From: Paenibacillus turicensis
Lineage (GTDB): Bacteria; Bacillota; Bacilli; Paenibacillales; Paenibacillaceae
Direction: 5' to 3'
Assembly: GCF_017873435.1 (NCBI RefSeq)
Contig: NZ_JAGGKG010000014.1
Location: forward strand, 62,001-126,000
Length of the DNA: 64,000 nucleotides
In this document: in pieces, positions 26,497 through 34,611 of the stretch
Layout: each line of letters opens with the position of its first letter
Numbering within the stretch: position 1 is the stretch's first letter
Program-made: the position numbers and the translations under genes
Notes under the pieces: model-generated
What the model saw: only the letters and a program-made list of their open reading frames with translations
Databases searched by the model: none
What the model was told of the DNA's origin: nothing

Positions 26497-26627
26497 TAAG
26501 CTCAATTGAGCGACTACTACAACTGAATCTTTTATAAATGATACACCCATAGTTTCCGGTACCGAAAGGTGCGCGGAGCTGGTATCACCATAAGTGGTTT
26601 TATACACTTGGTGATCGATCGTTTTTT
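26497..26627 (+). ncRNA. putative small RNA or attenuated leader
   Basis: A transcript from the promoter at 26461 would end at the hairpin ATCACC..AAGTG / CACTT GGTGAT (26584-26615) followed six bases later by T6 at 26622. It would be about 130 bases with no reading frame behind a ribosome site. It could be a stand-alone small RNA or the leader of the DUF5348-methyltransferase operon. Boundaries are predicted, not observed. Confidence 0.5.
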
Positions 26628-26742
26628 CTTTACTTGTGTATCTATTGGCTGCTATTAGACGGGAGAAGTCTGCCCTCTAGTAGCAAACAATAGAATACAA
26701 GAAAAACGGTAAACCAGCTCTACAACGGAATACTATGGGTGT
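26543..26742. repeat. long imperfect inverted repeat over the non-coding locus
   Basis: ACACCCATAGT (26543-26553) is repeated inverted at 26732-26742, and inner blocks GAGCTGGT and ACCAGCTC also pair. The right arm is followed by GTTTTTGTTTT, so the large stem could act as a second terminator. Its left arm lies inside the putative small RNA, allowing alternative folds with the first terminator. Confidence 0.6.
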
Positions 26743-26846
26743 TTTTGTTTTACCCAGAGAATTCTGAATGCTCTTTGACAATTTCATAACATTACAATCC
26801 CTAATTGCACAGGGAGAGTAATGAACAAATTTTGGAGGGGATTATA

Positions 26847-27056
26847 TTGAAAATGCAATATGATTCACAGCTTGATAGGTGGTATGCACTAGATTTTGAA
26901 CCACTAGATTTGCATTGTGGGGACACCTTTTTGATGGAGATAGGCGAGCATGTTATAAGTTGCCGAATTGAGCTAGATAGTGATTGGTACATTATCAGTA
27001 ATAATTTGCGTTTTAGGCTACATCCAAGTCAAACATATCATATTAAACTTTTATAA
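26847..27056 (+). CDS. DUF5348 family small protein
   Basis: About 69 residues beginning MKMQYDSQLDRWYALDFEPL, containing the typical DUF5348 strands (GDTFLMEIGEHVISCRIELDSDWYII). These proteins are frequent on Bacillota plasmids and integrative elements; function unknown. The TTG at 26847 is 6 bases after GGAGGGG; an in-frame ATG at 26805 lies before that site. The methyltransferase gene follows after 20 bases, so they form an operon. Confidence 0.75.
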   Translation: MKMQYDSQLDRWYALDFEPLDLHCGDTFLMEIGEHVISCRIELDSDWYIISNNLRFRLHPSQTYHIKLL

Positions 27057-27076
27057 AATCTGAGGAGAAGATTGAA

Positions 27077-27856
27077 ATGAAAAAGCAAATTGAAGGAATA
27101 CAATTAAATCGAGTTTATCAGCGAGATTGTATTGAGGGGATGAAGCTTCTCCCCTCTGAAAGTATAGATTTAATAGTCGCTGACCCGCCTTATAATACTG
27201 GAATCAAAGGCACGAAGATCAATATGAAAGAAACATATGGGTTCAACTACTTCAAGGAAGCATGGGACAAGATTGATAATTTTCACGATTTTAATCAAGC
27301 ATGGATAGCTGAATGCTATCGTGTATTAAAGCCTGATGGTTCAATCCTGGCATACGGCACCCATCATAACTTGTTCACAGTAGGTCATTTAATTGAGCAG
27401 GCAGGGTTCACCATTCGAGCCAAGTATGAGTGGAAAAAGAAAAATCCACCACCAAACTTTTCAGGTAGCGGTCCTCACTTTGCATCAGAATCAATTATTT
27501 GGGCGAGCAAAGGAAAACGACGTACCTATAATTTGGACTATGCTAAAAGAATCAATGACAACAAAAACATTAAGAGTGTATTCGAAACGACATTAACTCC
27601 AAGAGACGAAAAGAAGCACGGAAAATTTCCTTGTCAGAAGCCATTGGAGATTTCAATCAAGTTGATAAACCTGCACTCTCATCCAGACCAAATTGTCCTC
27701 ATACCATTCTGTGGCAGCGGAAGCGAATGTGTCGCTGCTCAGATGACGGGAAGGAACTTCATTACCTTTGAAAGAGAATCAGATTACATAGAACTTGCGA
27801 ATATGCGTTTGGAAAATACGGATGAATTGAAAGACAAGCTAAGCCACTTAATATAG
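27077..27856 (+). CDS. orphan DNA methyltransferase (N6-adenine/N4-cytosine, beta class order)
   Basis: A 259-residue amino-methyltransferase. The catalytic motif IV ADPPYNTG (residues 35-42) precedes the SAM-binding motif I PFCGSGSECVAA and FERESDYIELA near the C-terminus, the beta-class order. WAAKGKR-type residues (WASKGKRRTYNLD) and the KPLEISIKLINLHS helix fit. GAGGAG lies upstream of the ATG. No restriction gene accompanies it, so it is likely a protective or regulatory methylase carried by the mobile element. Confidence 0.9.
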   Translation: MKKQIEGIQLNRVYQRDCIEGMKLLPSESIDLIVADPPYNTGIKGTKINMKETYGFNYFKEAWDKIDNFHDFNQAWIAECYRVLKPDGSILAYGTHHNLFTVGHLIEQAGFTIRAKYEWKKKNPPPNFSGSGPHFASESIIWASKGKRRTYNLDYAKRINDNKNIKSVFETTLTPRDEKKHGKFPCQKPLEISIKLINLHSHPDQIVLIPFCGSGSECVAAQMTGRNFITFERESDYIELANMRLENTDELKDKLSHLI

Positions 27857-27968
27857 TTCTCGAAGTGTAAATTTGAAAACAATCTGTTTAGCAACAGTTC
27901 ATATATAGGCTTCGATGATCCGTCAACGGGGAGAAGCCACTAAACTAACATCCCAGGAGGAAATAAAA

Positions 27969-28421
27969 ATGAAAAATACATTATCAAAGGGTCTACATAT
28001 CATTAATAACGGCACTGAAATTTATAAAGAACTTTTTCCGTATAGTGGAGAAAACAACCACTGTTCAAAACTTAAGGAAAATGAAGTAAGGCAAATTCGA
28101 TTATATTATAACAGAGGTCTTTGTACACGACAGGAGCTAGCAAACTGCTTTAAGGTGTCAATATCAACAATTAACGATATCATTAACTATCGTACTTGGA
28201 AGCACATTGGTTCTTACCACCCAACAAAGGAAGTTATTACCGCTACAAGGTTTGTTATACATAATAAAGAATCCCAAGATCAACAGGTTATTACCTTAGT
28301 TCATACAATTATAGCGTCAAATAGTTCAAAATTGTTAGATATTCTCAGTGGAGATGATTCAGCTCTTTTAACCAGATACCCAACAGCAGTCTTTATAGGT
28401 GAGTACCTATTAGCAATGTAA
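27969..28421 (+). CDS. helix-turn-helix protein (150 aa)
   Basis: The central part, LKENEVRQIRLYYNRGLCTRQELANCFKVSISTINDIIN, is a clear helix-turn-helix like those of phage or element regulators. The C-terminal 50 residues are helical and unassigned. The ATG at 27969 follows AGGAGG by 8 bases; an upstream in-frame codon at 27915 lacks a site. It lies between the methyltransferase and the recombinase gene and could control excision; no operator is identified. Confidence 0.65.
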   Translation: MKNTLSKGLHIINNGTEIYKELFPYSGENNHCSKLKENEVRQIRLYYNRGLCTRQELANCFKVSISTINDIINYRTWKHIGSYHPTKEVITATRFVIHNKESQDQQVITLVHTIIASNSSKLLDILSGDDSALLTRYPTAVFIGEYLLAM

Positions 28422-28461
28422 CTCATTCTTATGTAGCTCTCATGAAGAGGGAGATCTACAA

Positions 28462-28506
28462 ATGAAATCAGATATCGATACATATTTAGACAGAATAATG
28501 AATTGA
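28462..28506 (+). CDS. possible 14-aa peptide
   Basis: MKSDIDTYLDRIMN follows AGGGAG by 8 bases. It may be a remnant or a tiny leader between the helix-turn-helix gene and the 41-residue gene; too short for any further claim. Confidence 0.25.
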   Translation: MKSDIDTYLDRIMN

Positions 28507-28583
28507 CTAAGCAATTATGAATTATAAGACATTGAATATTTGCCACAAGGATGTGGCTTTACATATAGAAGGGGAGATTCAAA

Positions 28584-28709
28584 ATGACTAATAATATGAA
28601 GAATGATTTTGTAACACCGACAGCCGAAGAAATTAAAAAGCAACAGTTAATTGAAGTGCTTACAAGTATGATAAAGAGATACTCGAAATCAAGAGAAAAA
28701 AGCGAATAG
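28584..28709 (+). CDS. small protein upstream of the recombinase (41 aa)
   Basis: A 41-residue protein, hydrophilic and helical (TPTAEEIKKQQLIEVLTSMIKRYSKS), with AAGGGGAG 8 bases before the ATG. A terminator-like hairpin follows and then the serine recombinase gene. Its position suggests a recombination accessory factor, but there is no sequence evidence for that. No family recognised. Confidence 0.5.
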   Translation: MTNNMKNDFVTPTAEEIKKQQLIEVLTSMIKRYSKSREKSE

Positions 28710-28722
28710 AGTCTAATTGACG

Positions 28723-28752
28723 CGGCAGGTTATCGATGGTAACCTGCCGTTT
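28723..28752 (+). terminator. hairpin between the 41-aa gene and the recombinase
   Basis: CGGCAGGTTA (28723-28732) and TAACCTGCCG (28740-28749) form a perfect 10-bp stem followed by TTTAATT. It would separate recombinase expression from the upstream genes. Confidence 0.65.
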
Positions 28753-28787
28753 AATTAATATAAACCAAATAAGAGAGGTAATAATAA

Positions 28788-30341
28788 ATGAGTAAACAAA
28801 AAATAGCAATATATTGTCGAGTTTCAACGGAAGAACAAACCAGTGGTTTTTCATTAGATAGTCAACAGGCAATTTTACAAGAATATGCTTTAAAAAAGGG
28901 CTACGATATATACGATTTCTATATTGACGATGGTTACTCCGGTAAGGATTTTAGTCGCCCAGAAGTACAACGTTTGTTTAGGGACATTCGTGAAGAGAAA
29001 TTCAGTGCAGTTCTTGCATGGAAAGTTGATAGGATTTCACGAAGTAATAGAGACGTTCTTACATTAATTGATCTTGAATTAAAACCAAGAGATATGAAAT
29101 TATTGATAAGCACATGTGATATTGATAGCTCCACGACTAATGGTTATATGTTTATCAGTTTGCTCGGTACATTCGCTGAGTATGAACGAACTGTAATAAT
29201 AGAACGTGTCCAACTGGGAATGACGAGACGGGCTACTGAGGGTCATTGGTGTGGTGGAAGAATATTAGGGTACGACTCGAAAGAAGGGAGTCTCTTAGTA
29301 AATGAGGAGGAAAAGAAAACCGTAGAGAAAATATTTGAATTAAGGGCTTCAGGTTTGGGTTACAAGTCTATTTCTAGCCGTTTAAATGAGCTTGGTTACC
29401 AAACCAAAAATAAAAACCAATTTCAAATTAATTCAGTAAAAACCATTTTAAGCAACAGTACGTATATAGGAAAAATGAATTGGGGGAACCATCGAGATTG
29501 GGAAGCCAAGCGACGAAAAGGAAAGTCTAATAATCCAATTCATGTTGAAGGGCAACATGAGGCAATTATAAGTCAGGAACTTTGGAATAAAGCTCAAGAA
29601 GTGGGCAAATTGCAAAGAAGCAAAGCATCTACGTCAAGTTCATACAAGGGCGAATTTATACTTTCAGGCATTCTCCGTTGTCCACAGTGTGGTGCAGGGA
29701 CAGTTATGGCAAAAAGAAAGAAGAGGGGCGAAGAAGGGCATCATCTGTATTATATGTGCCAAGCATACCATTCCAAAGGCTTAACAGCATGCAGAACAAA
29801 TCTTATTGGGAAAGAAATTATTGAGGAGCAAGTCATAAAAGTCATTAAGGGTATTTTGGAGAAGAAGGATGTTGTCGGACAAATTATTCAAAAGCTTAAT
29901 CTAGAGCGAAACAATGATACCAATGATTTAGTGACACAGCATTCAATTCAAGTTAGCGAACTCAATAAGTTACAAAAAATTAAAGATGGTATCAATCAAT
30001 CTCTTCTAAATGGAAAAATGAATCCAGAAGCTTATGATGAAGCAATGAGTGCAGTTATTAAACAAATTGGTTTTACGGAGTCAACGGTTCATAATTTACA
30101 ATTAGAAATTGACAAGAAGTCAGCTAAGTATCAGTTAAGCGAAGAGATAGTCGTTGAAGCATTAAATAACTTTGATTTGCTGTTCGAAAATGCTCAAAAT
30201 GATGAGAAGAAACAATTGATTAGAGCATTGATTAAGAATATTGAAGTTGAGCCTGACAGGAAGAATTTAAAAAGCATTATCTTCTGGTTTTCTGAGGATA
30301 ATGCTTTACCACAAAGTGATACAAGGAGAACCGTATCATAA
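28788..30341 (+). CDS. large serine recombinase, likely island integrase/excisionase
   Basis: 517 residues. The resolvase domain begins IAIYCRVSTEEQTSGFS with catalytic Ser13 and contains WKVDRISRSNRD; a recombinase domain follows (about 160-260), then a zinc ribbon (LRCPQCGAG near 296 with later Cys residues) and a coiled-coil C-terminus. This is the layout of Ccr and phage large serine integrases. AGAGAGG precedes the ATG. The last codons, for RTVS and stop, lie inside the att-like repeat, so recombination at that site would change or preserve the extreme C-terminus. Role in integration at rlmH is inferred from position. Confidence 0.92.
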   Translation: MSKQKIAIYCRVSTEEQTSGFSLDSQQAILQEYALKKGYDIYDFYIDDGYSGKDFSRPEVQRLFRDIREEKFSAVLAWKVDRISRSNRDVLTLIDLELKPRDMKLLISTCDIDSSTTNGYMFISLLGTFAEYERTVIIERVQLGMTRRATEGHWCGGRILGYDSKEGSLLVNEEEKKTVEKIFELRASGLGYKSISSRLNELGYQTKNKNQFQINSVKTILSNSTYIGKMNWGNHRDWEAKRRKGKSNNPIHVEGQHEAIISQELWNKAQEVGKLQRSKASTSSSYKGEFILSGILRCPQCGAGTVMAKRKKRGEEGHHLYYMCQAYHSKGLTACRTNLIGKEIIEEQVIKVIKGILEKKDVVGQIIQKLNLERNNDTNDLVTQHSIQVSELNKLQKIKDGINQSLLNGKMNPEAYDEAMSAVIKQIGFTESTVHNLQLEIDKKSAKYQLSEEIVVEALNNFDLLFENAQNDEKKQLIRALIKNIEVEPDRKNLKSIIFWFSEDNALPQSDTRRTVS

Positions 30342-30347
30342 GTAACA
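30325..30347 (+). repeat. att-like site 2 (right junction of the island)
   Basis: Core GAACCGTATCA at 30328-30338, then TAAGTAACAGCATTTTT. The stop codon of the recombinase is inside it. Its right flank (AACAGCATTTTT..AAAATCCTG) matches site 4 at 34829 far better than site 1. Confidence 0.75.
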
Positions 30348-30409
30348 GCATTTTTTAAAAAATCCTGTTTTGAAATTAAAAATCACAAAATAATGGAGAC
30401 TTGGACCGT

Positions 30410-30654
30410 GAACAACGCTCCTTGATTTGTCTCTCCTATTTGAAGCCATAACCAGTACGCGTATCGGGGCTTTTGCATGGATGGATGTTTTAGTTACCGC
30501 GATCGTGCTTATAGGATTCATTCTGGTAGAAGGCAACAGAAAGAGAATGAAACATTTATGGCTGCCGATTGCTGGTACGCTACTAGTAGGTCCTTCACAG
30601 GGTCTTCCCTTGTTTTTTCGACAATTACACTTGGAGAAAAACATTTTAAAATAA
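30410..30654 (+). pseudogene. truncated DUF2834 membrane protein gene
   Basis: The sequence encodes LLFEAITSTRIGAFAWMDVL and TLLVGPSQGLPLFF, closely matching the intact DUF2834 protein at 46472-46786. It lacks the first membrane segment and start region: similarity begins about 65 bases after att-like site 2. A residue-level deletion near the end (LFLFLRQL in the intact copy, LFFRQL here) is also seen. It is a decayed duplicate carried into, or cut by, the composite island. Confidence 0.8.
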
Positions 30655-30810
30655 CATCATAGGTGGCAATGGAAACATGGTTAAACGAATGAGTTAAAAA
30701 TGTTCGGCACTTTGTCCACAGAGCAACCTCTCAACTGACTTTTTCGTGCACAAATTGCAAGGTACTCATTAACTATTTCCCATAAAATGACCTTGAAGGG
30801 AGGGGATACG

Positions 30811-31665
30811 ATGGATTGGTTGGACAGGATGAATGGTGCCATGGAATATATCGAAACCAATTTGGCGGGCACGATTTCATTTGATGAAATAGCACAGAGA
30901 GCCTGTTGCTCTACCTATCATTTTCAAAGAATGTTTCCATTTATTACTGGCGTATCGTTATCGGAGTACATTCGACGTCGACGGTTGACCTTGGCGGCAT
31001 TTGAATTACAGACAACAAGCATAAAGGTTATTGATGTAGCTATGAAATATGGATATGATTCGCCAGAGGCGTTTGCACGGGCGTTTAAGAATCTCCATGG
31101 TATTATGCCTACATCTGCTCGCGATACAGGCGTCTCTTTAAAAGCCTATCCTCGAATGTCCTTTCATATTTCAATAAAAGGGGATGTCGAAATGAATTAC
31201 CGTATTGAGCAAAGAGATTCTTTTGAGATGTTTGGAGTATATGGAATAATAAATGCAGACCAGAAAACAGCGTTCGCTGAAGTACCTGAATTCCGTATAA
31301 AATGTGATGATGATGGCAGCGTTGATCATATGAATGACTTACTGGGACGTTTTGGTGATACCATGTTACATGCCGCCCTTTATGATCACACGAAAGAATC
31401 TTTCAAATACATGATCTGTTATCATGTACCTAAGGGGCTTGAGATTCCGGAGAGGTTCACAAAACTTGCTGTTCCAGCATTAACCTGGGCAGTTTTCCCG
31501 GAGCCGCAAAGTGATATGCAAAAACTATGGCAACGCATCTATTCTGAGTGGTTTCCGACATCTGAATACGAACAGGTTGAAGGGCCTACATTCGAAATGT
31601 ATTATGGAATGGCACGACACGGGAATGGTTCAGGAGAGATCTGGATACCGGTGAAGAAAAGATAA
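30811..31665 (+). CDS. AraC-family regulator with GyrI/Rob-like effector domain
   Basis: About 284 residues. The N-terminal AraC helix-turn-helix pair (MDWLDRMNGAMEYIETNL; CCSTYHFQRMFPFITGVSLSEYIRRRRLTLAAFEL; SPEAFARAFKNLHG) is followed by a GyrI-like domain starting MNYRIEQRDSFEMFGVYG. Such proteins sense amphiphilic compounds or act as stress regulators. The ATG at 30811 has GGGAGGGG 5 bases upstream. It is a close paralog of the gene starting at 63474. It lies between att-like sites 2 and 3. Confidence 0.88.
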   Translation: MDWLDRMNGAMEYIETNLAGTISFDEIAQRACCSTYHFQRMFPFITGVSLSEYIRRRRLTLAAFELQTTSIKVIDVAMKYGYDSPEAFARAFKNLHGIMPTSARDTGVSLKAYPRMSFHISIKGDVEMNYRIEQRDSFEMFGVYGIINADQKTAFAEVPEFRIKCDDDGSVDHMNDLLGRFGDTMLHAALYDHTKESFKYMICYHVPKGLEIPERFTKLAVPALTWAVFPEPQSDMQKLWQRIYSEWFPTSEYEQVEGPTFEMYYGMARHGNGSGEIWIPVKKR

Positions 31666-31730
31666 CTCTTTTATAGGAGTGGAATGCAGGCGTTAACGAA
31701 GACGACAAATGAAAAATAAGATTATAATAT

Positions 31731-31757
31731 AGGGTCATCCCCACAAAGGATGGCCCT
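31731..31757 (+). terminator. hairpin after the AraC/Rob-like gene
   Basis: AGGGTCATCC (31731-31740) pairs with GGATGGCCCT (31748-31757) with one G-U pair. No long T-tract. Confidence 0.5.
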
Positions 31758-31781
31758 ATAACTTGCCGGTACAGACAGCGC

Positions 31782-31803
31782 GGTGAACCGTATCATAAGT
31801 AGC
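31782..31803 (+). repeat. att-like site 3
   Basis: GGTGAACCGTATCATAAGTAG, with core 31785-31795. It shares GGTGAACCGTATCAT with site 4. It separates the AraC/Rob-like segment from the iron-uptake segment. Confidence 0.7.
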
Positions 31804-32158
31804 GGTGAAGTGGTAATGGTCACATTAAAACAATCAGCCAAAGCTATATAGTTTTGGCTCAAAACTAAGTAGTAGCTACAGTCGTATAAGGACTGTAGCC
31901 TTTTTTAATATTTTTGTGAATAAGCATTAATTTCTCAGAATGCTTCAGAGAGATAATTGCACTTATAACACAATATTTATATCAACAGTGTAATCCGAAT
32001 TCTTAATTCCTTAGCTACTGCAATATGCCATGCTCTGTGCGGCAGGGGGCACAGTCGTCCCTGTTTCTAGCCTCCCCGTTCAACTCTGCAGGGTTGAAGC
32101 AAAATGTAGTTGGATAAGTACATTAGCAAGGCGCGGCTTTTTTATTATCCATATAGAT
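31804..32158. other. non-coding stretch with several hairpins
   Basis: No reading frame with a start is seen. Hairpins present: AGCCAAA/TTTGGCT-type at 31833-31859, AGCTACAGTC/GACTGTAGC at 31874-31899 followed by T6 (an intrinsic terminator), CTGTGC/GCACAG near 32036-32055, and TTCAAC/GTTGAA near 32089-32108. The last two could belong to a structured RNA upstream of the iron genes, but I match them to no known family. Confidence 0.45.
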
Positions 32159-32187
32159 TGACAATGATAATCGTTATCAATAATCTA
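32159..32187 (+). promoter_or_regulatory. Fur-box promoter of the siderophore-binding operon
   Basis: TTGACA (32159) and TAATCT (32182) are 17 bases apart. The palindrome TGATAATCGTTATCA (32166-32180), a near-perfect 7-1-7 Fur site, fills the spacer, so iron-loaded Fur would block polymerase. Confidence 0.8.
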
Positions 32188-32270
32188 AAGATAGACGAGA
32201 GTCCTCATACCCACCTTTTCGATCCATCTTAGGATTACCGGTAAACTATCATTGAAATGAGGTATACAAT

Positions 32271-33098
32271 GTGAAAATTGACGTTAATCACTTAGCAGAG
32301 CATCTTGCACATACTCCTTTTCAAGTAGAAGGAGTATATCGATATGCTAGAAATCCAGGTGTGCCTCATGCTGACTATACAGACTCTTTTCCTGGATTTG
32401 TGTTTCCACTTACAGGTAAGGTGCAATTTGAATTTAATGGAACGCCTTATATCTTTTCGCCAGGAAAAGTTGTGCATGGTGGTGCAAATATGAAACTAGC
32501 TCAAAAAATGTTTGGTAAAACCGACTGGGAATATATTCTCGTTCTATACCGAATATGTAACTCAGAAATAGCAGAGCCAAGTATTTCTCATCAGCATTTT
32601 GAATTATCAACAGGATCATCTCCTCGTCTTACTGAATTAATTATGCGTCTTTGGCATGTGTATAATCAGCGTGGAGGTATTTCGAGGTTTCAGACCGAAA
32701 TGCTATTTCGTAACTTACTGAATGAAGCCTTAGTATGTGTTGATAATAGACAAAATAGTTGTGAATCGCATACTTTATTTGAACGAGTAACTAATTATAT
32801 TCATGAATATTATTATCAAAGCCTTACAATTGCATCGCTTGCAGAACAACATAACGTTAATCGAAATCGACTTTCTTATATATTTAGAAGGCATGCAGGC
32901 ATGGGACCAGCAGAATATTTATTAAAATATCGTATAAATGCGGCGCAAGAAATGCTATTAACAAGTGATGCGCCTGTACAACAAATTGCGCAAACGGTTG
33001 GAATGGCTGACCCCTTTTATTTTAGTAGATTGTTCAAGAAACAATGTGGCATTTCTCCTACTAAATATCGAGAGAAGTTCATCAATAGTCCATGCTAA
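32271..33098 (+). CDS. AraC-family regulator with cupin N-terminus
   Basis: 275 residues. The N-terminal half is an AraC-type cupin domain (FPLTGKVQFEFNGTPYIFSPGKVVHGG). The C-terminal 100 residues hold two helix-turn-helix units (TIASLAEQHNVNRNRLSYIFRRHAGM; PVQQIAQTVGMADPFYFSRLFKKQCGISPTKYR). It starts with GTG after a GAGG site, downstream of a Fur-box promoter, and is followed by a siderophore-binding lipoprotein, so it probably activates iron uptake in response to a siderophore or other ligand. Confidence 0.88.
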   Translation: MKIDVNHLAEHLAHTPFQVEGVYRYARNPGVPHADYTDSFPGFVFPLTGKVQFEFNGTPYIFSPGKVVHGGANMKLAQKMFGKTDWEYILVLYRICNSEIAEPSISHQHFELSTGSSPRLTELIMRLWHVYNQRGGISRFQTEMLFRNLLNEALVCVDNRQNSCESHTLFERVTNYIHEYYYQSLTIASLAEQHNVNRNRLSYIFRRHAGMGPAEYLLKYRINAAQEMLLTSDAPVQQIAQTVGMADPFYFSRLFKKQCGISPTKYREKFINSPC

Positions 33099-33184
33099 TT
33101 TCAACATGCATCCATTCTAACTTAAAAATTACTTTACTATAATAATGGTTAACTAAAGAAACCATTGTGTTGGAGGAATTTCGT

Positions 33185-34165
33185 GTGCAGAAGATTAAAG
33201 GACTGCTAGTCTCAATGCTATTATTATCAGGCATATTAGCAGGTTGTAATGAAGCACCTGCTGAAAATAAAGAAGCAACTAAAAAAGGCACGTCTACTTC
33301 AGTAGTTAATGTAGATGCAACTGATTGGCCGAGAACGTTTAAGGATGCCTTGGGTAAAGAAATTGTTATCAAGAAAAAACCAGAAAAGATAGCCTCACTA
33401 TGGTATTTTTATCCTGAAATATTAGTTTCATTAGGTGAGCCACCTGCTGCTTCGACTGAAAAAGAGTATCTATCTTCTTTATTTTATTTAAAAGGAAAGC
33501 TGGATTCAACTGAAGAATTAGGCAATAAAGTGTCTCCTAGTATTGAAAAAGTTTTATCTATTAACCCTGATATTATTTTAGCAACAGAGCATCATGAAGC
33601 AGTGTATGATTCACTAGATAAAATTGCGCCAGTTATTACGTTAAAATACAAGGACATCTATGAAGATTGGCAATATGGACTCCGAACAGTAGCCGAGATT
33701 ATAGGTAAAGAAGATGAAGCAGAAAAAGTAATTGATAAAATGATGAAAGAAATCACAACTGGGCGTGAAGTATTAAAGTCGATGGAAGGAGAGACAGTAG
33801 CACTTATATTGTCTTGGGATGGAAAAACTTTTAATGTTCTAGGTGAAGGAAATCCGGTCTATAAAATTGCGTTTGATAAAGAAATGGGACTGGGGCTTAC
33901 ACCAGATGACACATATATAGGTGCTAATAATGAATTTATTACGTTTGAAGGAATGTCAACTATTCAAGCAGATCATATTTTCCTTATAGGTGACATTACA
34001 AAAGAGGAACAATTAATGAATAGCTTAGAACAAAGTAATGTATGGAATGCTATGAATGCCGTAAAGAAGGGCAATGTCTATTTAATGGATAATTCCGCTA
34101 TTACTGGTGGGCCATTAGCTACTGAATATGCTATGCAAAATATATTAACTGCCTTGCGTAAGTAG
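33185..34165 (+). CDS. iron-siderophore ABC transporter substrate-binding lipoprotein
   Basis: About 326 residues. A lipoprotein signal (LLLSGILAGCNEA, cleavage before Cys) is followed by a FecB/FepB-type fold: DALGKEIVIKKKPEKIASL, IEKVLSINPDIILA and the C-terminal VKKGNVYLMDN. It captures ferric siderophore or heme outside the membrane. The GTG at 33185 follows GGAGGA; the codon at 33167 is upstream of that site. No permease or ATPase gene is in the window, so it must share one encoded elsewhere. Confidence 0.9.
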   Translation: MQKIKGLLVSMLLLSGILAGCNEAPAENKEATKKGTSTSVVNVDATDWPRTFKDALGKEIVIKKKPEKIASLWYFYPEILVSLGEPPAASTEKEYLSSLFYLKGKLDSTEELGNKVSPSIEKVLSINPDIILATEHHEAVYDSLDKIAPVITLKYKDIYEDWQYGLRTVAEIIGKEDEAEKVIDKMMKEITTGREVLKSMEGETVALILSWDGKTFNVLGEGNPVYKIAFDKEMGLGLTPDDTYIGANNEFITFEGMSTIQADHIFLIGDITKEEQLMNSLEQSNVWNAMNAVKKGNVYLMDNSAITGGPLATEYAMQNILTALRK

Positions 34166-34223
34166 ACAATAGTTAGCTTTTGTCTATTCACTGTAAGTAA
34201 ATTGAAGTTAAAAAATATAAGGA

Positions 34224-34568
34224 GTGATTACTATCAATTACCAAGCTATTAATCTAAAAGAGAAACTATCTGAACTTAATGATCTTTGGTCTCTGAAAGT
34301 CATTGGTGAAATGAATGATTATCAATTTAAACTCATTAAGATTGCCGGGGAGTTTGAATGGCATAGTCATGAAGAGACCGATAAGGTATTTATGGTGATC
34401 GAAGGGGAGATGATCATTGATTTTCGTGATGGTCAGGTTAAAGTCTCCAAGGGTGAGATGATTGTTCTCCCGAAGGGGGTCGAGATGAAGCCTTCCGCCG
34501 ATAAGGAATGCCATATCATGTTGGTCGAGCCTAAAAGCATAGTAAACAATGACGCTACTAAACAATAA
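34224..34568 (+). CDS. cupin-domain protein
   Basis: About 110 residues with a single cupin barrel: GEFEWHSHEETDKVFMVIEGEM (metal-binding His, His, Glu) and GEMIVLPKGVEMKPSADKE (second motif). Close to small cupins of unknown function. The start is odd: the frame's GTG at 34224 overlaps the AAGGAG ribosome site itself, and the codons at the right distance are ATT, ACT and ATC, so initiation at a rare ATT/ATC codon or loss of the original ATG is possible. Confidence 0.75.
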   Translation: MITINYQAINLKEKLSELNDLWSLKVIGEMNDYQFKLIKIAGEFEWHSHEETDKVFMVIEGEMIIDFRDGQVKVSKGEMIVLPKGVEMKPSADKECHIMLVEPKSIVNNDATKQ

Positions 34569-34611
34569 CGGTACTAAGTCCGTAACTGCAGCCAATGATA
34601 CTTAGACCTAC

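Larger units (their letters stand above)
5751..30347. mobile_element. SCC-like genomic island integrated at rlmH
   Basis: The 24.6-kb segment lies between the rlmH end and a second copy of the rlmH-end sequence at 30328. The right-end gene is a large serine recombinase, as expected from ccr-type integration. Cargo is of the defence and replication type: restriction-modification, GHKL-nuclease, HEPN/GTPase operon, primase, MazF-like and PIN proteins. No cch-type helicase or mecA-like gene is seen, so it is not a classical SCC. Integration by this recombinase is inferred from site, gene position and repeats. Confidence 0.75.

Noticed and set aside
26377-26607. 76-codon minus-strand frame over the non-coding locus
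   Set aside because: It lies across promoter and terminator structures, and no ribosome site precedes it.
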